Assembly: GCA_051886675.1 (NCBI GenBank) | Contig: JBJEYH010000284.1 | Coordinates: 1-47,916, forward strand | Length of the DNA: 47,916 nt | Source of the DNA: UBA11524 sp051886675 | Lineage (GTDB): Bacteria; Bacillota; Clostridia; Christensenellales; Aristaeellaceae | Direction of reading: 5' to 3' | Part shown: in pieces, positions 1 to 6,258 of the stretch | Layout: every line of letters begins with the position of its first letter | How positions within the stretch are numbered: position 1 is the stretch's first letter | Program-made: the position numbers and the translations under genes | Notes under the pieces: generated by a model | Databases searched by the model: none | Told to the model about the DNA's origin: nothing | The model's input: only the letters and a program-made list of their open reading frames with translations

Positions 1-52
1 TTCCCAGGTGCAGGTGCGGCACCGCCGCCGCCACGCGAACCAACCCTTGCAT
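1..52 (-). CDS. nadE: NAD(+) synthase, N-terminal fragment (runs off the window)
   Basis: Only 17 codons are inside the window, starting at the ATG whose first base is 52 and reading off the left edge. The peptide begins MQGLVRVAAAVPHLHLG, which resembles the start of the long glutamine-hydrolysing NAD synthases of Clostridia (a short lead, then VRVAAA-P). A good ribosome-binding site (AGAGGTG) sits just upstream. The start is 20 nt after the stop of the phosphoesterase gene, so it is probably the last gene of the rph operon. Family assignment rests on a very short peptide and is from memory; the frame and ribosome-binding site are directly visible. Confidence 0.5.
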   Translation of the reverse strand, partial: MQGLVRVAAAVPHLHLG

Positions 53-72
53 CCAATCACCTCTGTCTGTTG

Positions 73-552
73 TCAGAAATCCATCAGCTGCGCCTGAACC
101 TTCCCGTTCTCGATGGTCAGCAGGGCCAGATGATCGTCCGCCGCGCTGCCGGGGTTCACCAGCAGGGCATGCCGCTGCTCGATCCACGGCTGATGCGTGT
201 GCCCGAACAGCGCGACCTGACAGTCCCGCTGTCTGGCCTCCATGTCCAGGGCGGCGTAGGTGCGCTTCACCTGGAAGCGGTGGCCGTGGGTCACCAGAAT
301 CCGCACGCCGCCCAGGGTGATCTGCGTGATCTCCGGCACGTCGTCGAAGAAGTCGCAGTTGCCCTTTACGCCGATGAGCAGCGCATGCCCGTCCCGGGCG
401 CGGATGAAGTTCTCCAGCCGCTGGAAGTCCCTCGCCCCGTCGCCGCAGTGGACGTAGGCGTCCACCGGGCCCACCATGCGCCAGCACTGCTCCAGCAGCC
501 AGCGCAGATTCGTGTCCTCCCCGTGGCTGTCGGACAGCACAATCGCCCGCAT
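73..552 (-). CDS. YfcE/MJ0936-type metallophosphoesterase
   Basis: A 159-residue protein of the calcineurin-like metallophosphoesterase superfamily, close to the YfcE/MJ0936 phosphodiesterases, which are cytoplasmic two-metal enzymes. All family motifs are visible in order: SDSHG at residues 7-11, HCGDG near 55, GVKGNCD near 81, THGH near 107 and FGHTH near 136. The length matches the family. The ATG overlaps the stop of the upstream rph-rdgB gene by one base (TGATG), which indicates translational coupling. The natural substrate of this family is unclear; model phosphodiesters are cleaved in vitro. Some Clostridia place this gene directly after the RNase PH/RdgB gene, which suggests a nucleotide or RNA-end cleaning role, but that is inference. 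Confidence 0.85.
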   Translation of the reverse strand: MRAIVLSDSHGEDTNLRWLLEQCWRMVGPVDAYVHCGDGARDFQRLENFIRARDGHALLIGVKGNCDFFDDVPEITQITLGGVRILVTHGHRFQVKRTYAALDMEARQRDCQVALFGHTHQPWIEQRHALLVNPGSAADDHLALLTIENGKVQAQLMDF

Positions 553-1868
553 CACCCGTGCAGCTCCTTCATGATGGCCAGCATCCTTTCGCAGGCGCGC
601 GCCCGGTGGCTGACCCGGTTCTTCTCCTCGTCCGTCAGCTCGGCGAAGGTCTTGTTCAGCGGCTCGTAGAGGAACAGCGGATCGTACCCGAAGCCGCCGC
701 TGCCGCGCTCCGCCTCCAGAATCACGCCCGGGCAGGAGCCCTCGGCAATCAGCGTATCCCGGCCGGGGATCTTCAGCGCGATGGCGCACACGAAGGCCGC
801 CGTGCGCACCTCCTTGCCCTTCATGCGCCTAAGCAGCAGGGCGTTGTTGGCCGCGTCGTCCCCGTGGCCGCCGGCGTAGCGCGCGGACATCACCCCCGGC
901 TCGCCATCGAGAATGTCCACCGTCAGGCCGCTGTCATCGGCCAGGGTGGGCAGCCCCGTGGCCGCGCATACCGCCTCAGCCTTGATGGCCGCGTTGCCCG
1001 CGAAGGTATCGGCATTCTCCTCGATCAGCCCGCGGAACCCCGCTGCCTGCATGGACACCACCGTATAGTAATCCCCGAAGATGGCCTGCAGCTCCCGGAG
1101 CTTGTGGGCGTTGCCGGAGGCCACCACCAGCGGCGGCTTGGGCGCGATGTGCCGTGCCCGTTCGCCCAGGGCCTCGCGCTGCGCCCTCAGCAGGGCCTCG
1201 ATGCCCGCCCTTCCGCAGGCGAGCAGGGCGTTCAGCTCCCCGGCGGTGTAGGCGCGGCCCTCGCCCGTGCCCTGCAGCTCGATGAACTCACCCTTCTCGT
1301 TCATGACCAGGTTCATGTCCACCTGGGCGCGGCTGTCCTCCTGATAGCACAGGTCCAGGCAGGGGACATCGTCCACCACGCCGCAGGAGATCGCCGCCAC
1401 CTGATGCACAATGGGCGACTGCAGCAGCCTGCCCTCCCGCAGCAGCTTGTCCACCGCGCAGGTCAGGGCCACCATGGCCCCCGTGATGGACGCGGTGCGG
1501 GTACCGCCATCGGCCTCGAGCACGTCGCAGTCCAGGGTGATGGTGATCTCCCCGAGGCGGGTCAGATCCACCGCCTGGCGGATGCTCCGGCCGATCAGCC
1601 GCTGAATCTCCACGCTGCGGCCATCCTTGCGGATGCCGTCGCGTTTTTTGCGCTGGCCGGTGGAAGCCGGCAGCATGGCGTATTCCGCCGTGATCCAGCC
1701 CTGTCCCTTGCCCCGCAGGAAGGCCGGCACGCCCTCCTCCGCCGAGGCCGTGCAGATCACCCGGGTGTTCCCCGTGGCGATCAGGCAGGAGCCGTCCGCC
1801 GTGCGGACAAAGTCGGTCTGAATGGTTACAGGACGCGCCGTGTCAGGGGTGCGGCCGTCGATTCTCAT
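552..1868 (-). CDS. rph-rdgB: Bifunctional RNase PH / XTP-dITP pyrophosphatase
   Basis: A 438-residue fusion of two complete enzymes. Residues 1-240 are RNase PH, a phosphorolytic 3'-5' exoribonuclease that trims tRNA 3' ends; the opening RIDGR, the RSVEIQRLIGRS segment near 84-95 and the phosphate-binding GGTR at 121-124 are present. Residues 246-436 are a RdgB/HAM1 pyrophosphatase that removes XTP and dITP from the nucleotide pool, with ASGNAHKLREL at 250-260, ADDSGL at 310-315 and GFGYDPLF at 392-399. The start is the ATG at 1868 preceded by GGAGG; longer upstream reading frames have no ribosome-binding site and no homology. It heads an operon with the phosphoesterase and NAD synthase. The same fusion is known in other Firmicutes and Fusobacteria. 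Confidence 0.93.
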   Translation of the reverse strand: MRIDGRTPDTARPVTIQTDFVRTADGSCLIATGNTRVICTASAEEGVPAFLRGKGQGWITAEYAMLPASTGQRKKRDGIRKDGRSVEIQRLIGRSIRQAVDLTRLGEITITLDCDVLEADGGTRTASITGAMVALTCAVDKLLREGRLLQSPIVHQVAAISCGVVDDVPCLDLCYQEDSRAQVDMNLVMNEKGEFIELQGTGEGRAYTAGELNALLACGRAGIEALLRAQREALGERARHIAPKPPLVVASGNAHKLRELQAIFGDYYTVVSMQAAGFRGLIEENADTFAGNAAIKAEAVCAATGLPTLADDSGLTVDILDGEPGVMSARYAGGHGDDAANNALLLRRMKGKEVRTAAFVCAIALKIPGRDTLIAEGSCPGVILEAERGSGGFGYDPLFLYEPLNKTFAELTDEEKNRVSHRARACERMLAIMKELHG

Positions 1869-2012
1869 GATGCATTCCTCCGGATCCTCATTGGTCTGAC
1901 CAGTAGGAATTCGCTTCCCGCATGGCATATTCCTTCCGGCCCCGCCGCCATAAGCCGCCATTTTCCGTCCGAAAGCCGCCAAAATGCCGTCGCCTTTCTC
2001 CGATGATGATGG

Positions 2013-2018
2013 TATAAT
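2013..2018 (+). promoter_or_regulatory. Extended -10 promoter for the flavodoxin-like gene
   Basis: TATAAT preceded by TGG (an extended -10) lies 67 nt before the flavodoxin-like start codon. No good -35 is seen 17 nt upstream, as is usual for extended -10 promoters. The rest of the 216-nt divergent gap between rph and this gene shows nothing else I can name. Confidence 0.6.
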
Positions 2019-2084
2019 AGCCTTGTCCGTTGATGCAGAGTTGACATAACTGTGCCATAATGACAGGTACGGAAGGAGGATTCC

Positions 2085-2609
2085 ATGCACAGGCTCCTGA
2101 TCGTTTACAACAGCAGCGGCGGCGCCACCCGCCGCTACGCGCAGCTGCTGGCCAGCGCCACCGGCGGCACGGCCCTCCCCCTGAAGGAGGTGCGCGCCGC
2201 GCAGCTGCAGGCCGCGGATGCGGTGGTGTTCGCCTCCTGGCTGATGGCCGGCGCCCTGCGTGGGGGAGGCTTTCTGCGGCGTCACTGGGCGATCCTGCGG
2301 GATAAGCGCACGATGCTGGCGGTGGTGGGTCTGCGCCGCACGCTGGACGATGCTGCCTGGGACGCTTACGCCGCCCGGGCCTTCACGCCGGAAATGCGCG
2401 GGAGCCTGCAGGTGTTCTACCTGCGGGGGGCCTACAGCCCGCAGGCCCGCGGCAGCCTTGTGCGGCATTTCATGCGCGCGCTGGCCTCCCAGCTGGAGAA
2501 GAAGGTTTCCCCCACCCCTGACGAGCTGGCCCTTGCCCGGGATATCCGGCAGGGCTGCGACTACGTCAGCGCCGATGCCCTTTCCGCGCTGCTGCGCTGC
2601 CTGGGCTGA
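2085..2609 (+). CDS. Flavodoxin-like domain protein
   Basis: A 174-residue cytoplasmic protein with an N-terminal flavodoxin-like fold. The opening LLIVYNSSGGATRRYAQLLA (residues 3-22) is a beta strand followed by the phosphate-binding loop typical of FMN-binding flavodoxins (xYxSxxGxTxxxA), and a second strand with VVFASWLMAG at about 46-55 matches the isoalloxazine-contact loop. It resembles the flavodoxin-domain proteins distantly related to HemG, which use FMN for electron transfer. No heme genes are nearby, so the partner is unknown. The start has a strong GGAAGGAGG site 4 nt away. It lies divergent from rph and 110 nt before pgsA. Confidence 0.75.
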   Translation: MHRLLIVYNSSGGATRRYAQLLASATGGTALPLKEVRAAQLQAADAVVFASWLMAGALRGGGFLRRHWAILRDKRTMLAVVGLRRTLDDAAWDAYAARAFTPEMRGSLQVFYLRGAYSPQARGSLVRHFMRALASQLEKKVSPTPDELALARDIRQGCDYVSADALSALLRCLG

Positions 2610-2632
2610 GGAAAATCCGCCGGGCGGGAGGG

Positions 2633-2662
2633 TTTATGCCGCCGGGCGGCGAATGCTATGAT
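2633..2662 (+). promoter_or_regulatory. Promoter upstream of pgsA
   Basis: TATGAT at 2657-2662 preceded by TGC (extended -10), with a loose -35 TTTATG at 2633-2638 and an 18-nt spacer. It ends 57 nt before the pgsA start and probably also drives the following GNAT gene. Confidence 0.5.
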
Positions 2663-2719
2663 GCGTATGCGCCCCTGTGACCGGGCGCGTCTGCTTATCC
2701 TGTGGAAAGGACTGAAACC

Positions 2720-3307
2720 GTGAGCAAGACCATCCGGAAGTATACCGAAAATATCTGGAATGTCCCCAATGTGCTGACCATGCTGCGCCTGGCGCTGATC
2801 CCGGTGTTTGTGGGGCTGTTCGCCGCCGGGCATGACAAGCTGGCGCTGCTGACCTTTGTCGTCGCCAGCCTGACCGATCTGCTGGACGGGTATCTCGCCC
2901 GGAAGAATCATCAGATCACCGCCTTCGGCAAGCTGATGGATCCCCTGGCCGACAAGCTGATGGTGGTCACCGCGCTGATCTGCCAGGGCGTGAAGGGCGT
3001 GTTCCCGTGGCAGGCCATCACCATCGTCATGCTCAAGGAGCTGGTGATGATCGTGGGCGGCGTGTACATGCTGCATCACGACATCGTGGTGTATTCCAAC
3101 ATCCGGGGGAAGCTGGCGCAGTTCAGCTTCATTCTGGCGCTGATTCTGTCCTTCTGGCACAGCGAGTTCACCGGCATGCCCGTGCCGCTGGATCGGGTGG
3201 TGCTGTGGGTGGCGGTGGTGCTGGCGCTGGTGGCGCTGGTGGACTACTCGCTGGATTCCTACAGGAAGCTCCGCGCGCTGTACCGGGAGCGCAGGCAGAA
3301 GGAATAA
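2720..3307 (+). CDS. pgsA: CDP-diacylglycerol--glycerol-3-phosphate 3-phosphatidyltransferase
   Basis: A 195-residue integral membrane enzyme that joins CDP-diacylglycerol to glycerol-3-phosphate, the committed step to phosphatidylglycerol and cardiolipin. The CDP-alcohol phosphotransferase signature is complete: D53, D56-G-x2-A-R61, eight residues, G70-x3-D74-x3-D78. Several hydrophobic segments follow, as expected for a six-helix protein, and the length is normal. I chose the GTG at 2720 because GGAAAGGA lies 7 nt upstream; the GTG at 2702 in the same frame lies upstream of that site and lacks one of its own. It is followed after 53 nt by a GNAT gene in the same direction. Confidence 0.93.
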   Translation: MSKTIRKYTENIWNVPNVLTMLRLALIPVFVGLFAAGHDKLALLTFVVASLTDLLDGYLARKNHQITAFGKLMDPLADKLMVVTALICQGVKGVFPWQAITIVMLKELVMIVGGVYMLHHDIVVYSNIRGKLAQFSFILALILSFWHSEFTGMPVPLDRVVLWVAVVLALVALVDYSLDSYRKLRALYRERRQKE

Positions 3308-3360
3308 GCCTTCCGCAGGCCGGAGGGATGCCATCATCAAGGGAAGCGGGGGACATCGGC

Positions 3361-3867
3361 ATGCCGGAATACCGCAGCCTTCAGCCGGAGGACGCGCCGG
3401 CCCTGTGGGCGTTCCTCAACCGTCTGGACGGGCAGACCGCCTTCATGATGTACGAGCCGGGCGAGCGCGTCCAGCGCACGAGCCTCGCCGCGCTGGAGGA
3501 GGATCTCCGGCGCAGCCTGGGTCCCGGGGGCGATTTCCTGGACGCCGCGCTGGAGGACGGGATGATCGTGGGGTATCTGCGGGCGGAGCGGGGCGCATAC
3601 CGGCGGATCCGTCACACGGCCTATGTGGTGACGGGGGTGCTGGAGGGTTACCGGGGCCGCGGGATAGGCACGATGCTGTTCACCCGGCTGGAGCAATGGG
3701 CGCGGAGCCACGGCGTCACCCGGCTGGAGCTGACGGTGGAATGTCCCAACGAGGCCGCGCGGCGGCTGTATGAGCGGCAGGGCTTCACGGTGGAGGGTCT
3801 GCGCAGGCAGGCCATGCTGGTGGACGGTCAGCCCGTGGACGAGTACGCCATGGCCCGGCTGCTGTGA
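3361..3867 (+). CDS. GNAT family N-acetyltransferase
   Basis: A 168-residue GCN5-related acetyltransferase that would transfer an acetyl group from acetyl-CoA to an unknown amine. The acetyl-CoA-binding motif A is clear: GYRGRGIGTMLFTRLEQWA at about residues 95-114, followed by the ECPNEAARRLYERQGF strand-helix typical of RimI/RimJ-like members. There is no signal peptide. The start at 3361 follows a weak GGGGGA; an in-frame ATG at 3328 has GGAGG only one base away and is less likely. Substrate cannot be read from sequence. It probably shares the pgsA transcript. Confidence 0.87.
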   Translation: MPEYRSLQPEDAPALWAFLNRLDGQTAFMMYEPGERVQRTSLAALEEDLRRSLGPGGDFLDAALEDGMIVGYLRAERGAYRRIRHTAYVVTGVLEGYRGRGIGTMLFTRLEQWARSHGVTRLELTVECPNEAARRLYERQGFTVEGLRRQAMLVDGQPVDEYAMARLL

Positions 3868-3971
3868 CGCCTCCCGCGGCAGGGCGGAGCGTCCGCACCG
3901 CGCGAAGGCCAGGCGCGCCGCCTGCGCCGTATCATCAGAGCATATGGGGTTGTCAGGGCCCGTGAACCACA

Positions 3972-4013
3972 GCCGTCCGGCGATTTGCATGCGCAGCGCC
4001 GGGGCTTTTTTTA
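3972..4013 (+). terminator. Rho-independent terminator after the GNAT gene
   Basis: The arms CCGGCG and CGCCGG, extended by imperfect pairing of GCC with GGC, are followed by a run of seven T. It lies about 105 nt after the GNAT stop and just before the tandem repeats. Confidence 0.6.
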
Positions 4014-4049
4014 TTGGCCGCGATGCGCTTCGAGCCGAAACTTTCGTGC

Positions 4050-4228
4050 AAAAGCCGGCGCGCGTGCTGTGACAGCCCCGCGTACCGGCACGCTTTCCCC
4101 GACTGGCAGGGAAAGTTGAAGAGAAAGTTGAGGGTTTGTTTTGGGGAAAGCTGAGCGGCGCGAAACCCGGAAAGCCTTGCAGATCAAGGGTTTGCGGGCT
4201 TTGCAGCCATCCTCTTCAGCCATTCAAC
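4050..4228. repeat. Tandem intergenic repeat, block A copy 1
   Basis: A 179-bp block repeated almost exactly 351 bp downstream; the only differences I see are a few bases near its right end. Inside it, GCTTTCCCC (4092-4100) is perfectly complementary to GGGGAAAGC (4143-4151), and a second hairpin CTTTCCC/GGGAAAG overlaps it, so two alternative RNA folds are possible. A further AAAGCC/GGCTTT pairing lies near the right end. Reading frames of 66-70 codons on the minus strand cross it but have no ribosome-binding site. It occupies the gap between the convergent GNAT and glycerol kinase genes. Confidence 0.9.
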
Positions 4229-4276
4229 GATAATTTGTAATAAAAAGAGAATCCATACAGCGGCCGTCCGTGCAGC

Positions 4277-4671
4277 GGAAAAAGTCCTTGCCCATGGTTG
4301 CAGCGCAAAAGTTGAAGCCCCGGACTGCAGCGCATCGTCCCTGCTTCGTCCTGCGCAGCGTCTGCCGGCGGCCTCAACCATCGCGCTGCAACATTCGCAA
4401 AAAAGCCGGCGCGCGTGCTGTGACAGCCCCGCGTACCGGCACGCTTTCCCCGACTGGCAGGGAAAGTTGAAGAGAAAGTTGAGGGTTTGTTTTGGGGAAA
4501 GCTGAGCGGCGCGAAACCCGGAAAGCCTTGCAGATCAAGGGTTTGCGGGCTTTGCATACGTCCTCTTCAGCCATTCAACTACTATGATTGAAAAACAGAA
4601 TATGCATTGCATCGCCATCCGCGTGTCAGGAAAAAGTCTTTACCCATGGTTGAAGCGCGAAAGTTGAAGCC
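4277..4671. repeat. Tandem intergenic repeat, block B pair
   Basis: A second conserved block belongs to the same unit: 43 bp at 4277-4319 recurs at 4629-4671 (offset 352) with four substitutions. The core is ACCCATGGTTGAAGCG or close to it. Between block A and block B the two copies have diverged. The unit is therefore block A, a variable stretch of about 48 bp, and block B. The second block B ends 11 nt before the glycerol kinase stop codon. Confidence 0.8.
4401..4579. repeat. Tandem intergenic repeat, block A copy 2
   Basis: Second copy of the 179-bp block, including the same complementary GCTTTCCCC/GGGGAAAGC arms. The bases just before each copy (a short A-run preceded by TTCG) are also similar, so the true unit may start about 20 bp further left. 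Confidence 0.9.
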
Positions 4672-4681
4672 TCCGCCCCGG

Positions 4682-6175
4682 TCAGTCATGCTCCGCCCAG
4701 TCCCGGGCCCGATCCACCGCCCGACGCCAGCCGCGGATCAGCGCCTCGCGGCGGGGGGCGTCCATCATCGGCTCGAAGGACAGATCCTGATGCCATACCT
4801 TCGCCGTGTCCTCCGGCGTGGCGTATACCCCCACCGCCAGCCCCGCCAGCAGCGCCGCGCCCAGGGCGGTGGTCTCCATCACCCGCGGACGCACCACGGG
4901 AATGTTCATCACGTCCGCCTGGAACTGCATCAGGAAGCCGTTGGCGCTGCCGCCGCCATCCACCTGCAGCCGCGTGGGCGTGAAGCTGCAGTCCTGCACC
5001 ATGGCCTCCATCAGATCCGCCGACTGATACGCCGTGGCCTCCAGCGCCGCCCGCACAATGTGCGCCCGGCTGGTGCCCCGGGTCATGCCCACCAGCGTGC
5101 CGCGGCTGTACATGTCCCACCAAGGCGCGCCCAGTCCCGTGAACGCCGGCACCAGATACACCCCGCCCGTGTCCTTCACCGAGCGGGCAAGGCCCTCGCT
5201 CTCGGCGGCGGTGTCGAGCATGCGCAGCTCGTCCCGCAGCCACTGGATGGTCGCCCCGCCCATGAAGACGCTGCCCTCCAGCGCGTAGCTGGGCTTCCCG
5301 CCGATCCGCCAGGCCATGGTGGTCAGCAGCCCGTGAGCGCTGCGGGCCAGCTCGCTTCCGGTGTTCATCAGCATGAAGCACCCCGTGCCGTAGGTGTTCT
5401 TGACCATGCCGGGCGTCAGACACGCCTGCCCGAACAGCGACGCCTGCTGATCCCCTGCCATGGCCGCCAGGGGAATCGGCCGGCCCAGCACCCCCGCGTC
5501 CAGCATGCCGATGACCCCACTGGTATCCACCACCCGCGGCAGACATGCCCGGGGAATGTCCAGCATCGCCAGCAGCCCGTCGTCCCAGTCCTGCCGCTCC
5601 AGGTTGAAGAGCATGGTGCGGCTGGCGTTGGTGGCATCGGTCACGTGGGGCCGCCCTTCCACCAGATGCCAGGCCAGAAAGCTGTCCACCGTGCCGAAGC
5701 ACAGCTCCCCGCGCCGCGCCCGCTCCCGCAGCCCCAGCGTGTCCAGCAGCCAGGCCAGCTTCGTCCCGGAAAAGTACGCGTCCGGGATCAGCCCGGTTTT
5801 CTCCCGGATGATCTCCGCCATGCCCTCCCGGTTCAGCCGCTCCACATACGGCGCCGTCCGCCGGCACTGCCACACGATGGCGTTGTGTACGCATTCGCCC
5901 GTCCCGCGATCCCACAGCAGCGTCGTCTCCCGCTGGTTGGTCAGGCCCACCGCCGCAATGTCCGCCACGTTCACCCCGCTGATGGCCACTGCCTGCCGCA
6001 GCGCCTGCACCTGCGAGTTGAGAATGTCCATGGGATCGTGCTCCACCCAGCCGGGCTGGGGGAAATGCTGGGGAAATTCCACGCTCTGGGCGGCCAGCAC
6101 GCGGCCCTGGGCGTCAAACACCACCGCCCGGGAGCTGGTCGTCCCCTGATCCATGGCCACAAGCACCTGCGCCAT
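4682..6175 (-). CDS. glpK: Glycerol kinase
   Basis: A 497-residue FGGY-family kinase that phosphorylates glycerol to sn-glycerol-3-phosphate with ATP. Family motifs are all present: DQGTTSSR at residues 9-16 (ATP loop), GLTNQRETT near 80, the catalytic-site segment TDATNASRTM near 245, and VDGGGSANGFLMQFQAD near 400. The length is the family norm. The ATG has GGAGGAAGG directly upstream. No aquaglyceroporin or glycerol-3-phosphate dehydrogenase gene is beside it, unlike many glp loci. The product could feed phospholipid synthesis, in line with pgsA across the repeat region, but the two genes are convergent and not co-transcribed. Confidence 0.96.
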   Translation of the reverse strand: MAQVLVAMDQGTTSSRAVVFDAQGRVLAAQSVEFPQHFPQPGWVEHDPMDILNSQVQALRQAVAISGVNVADIAAVGLTNQRETTLLWDRGTGECVHNAIVWQCRRTAPYVERLNREGMAEIIREKTGLIPDAYFSGTKLAWLLDTLGLRERARRGELCFGTVDSFLAWHLVEGRPHVTDATNASRTMLFNLERQDWDDGLLAMLDIPRACLPRVVDTSGVIGMLDAGVLGRPIPLAAMAGDQQASLFGQACLTPGMVKNTYGTGCFMLMNTGSELARSAHGLLTTMAWRIGGKPSYALEGSVFMGGATIQWLRDELRMLDTAAESEGLARSVKDTGGVYLVPAFTGLGAPWWDMYSRGTLVGMTRGTSRAHIVRAALEATAYQSADLMEAMVQDCSFTPTRLQVDGGGSANGFLMQFQADVMNIPVVRPRVMETTALGAALLAGLAVGVYATPEDTAKVWHQDLSFEPMMDAPRREALIRGWRRAVDRARDWAEHD

Positions 6176-6206
6176 ATGCCTTCCTCCTTCGTCTCGGTAG
6201 CAAAGC

Positions 6207-6233
6207 GCCCGCCGGTCGCGCAGGCCAGCGGGC
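6207..6233 (-). terminator. Hairpin after the beta-propeller gene
   Basis: On the minus strand the arms GCCCGC-GG and CC-GCGGGC form a nine-pair stem with one mismatch, followed only by GCTTTGC. It lies between the propeller gene and glpK. The short T-run makes it a weak or partial terminator. Confidence 0.4.
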
Positions 6234-6258
6234 TGTTGGTTGGATGCCCCCCGGAGGC

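Noticed and set aside
1869..2084. Riboswitch or structured leader in the rph/flavodoxin divergent gap
   Set aside because: Only a -10 promoter element and scattered GCCGCC words are seen; no known riboswitch core or terminator-antiterminator pair.
4011..4574. Two 66-70 codon minus-strand frames in the 351-bp repeats
   Set aside because: They have no ribosome-binding site, end in non-conserved sequence and merely follow a repeat kept at the DNA level.
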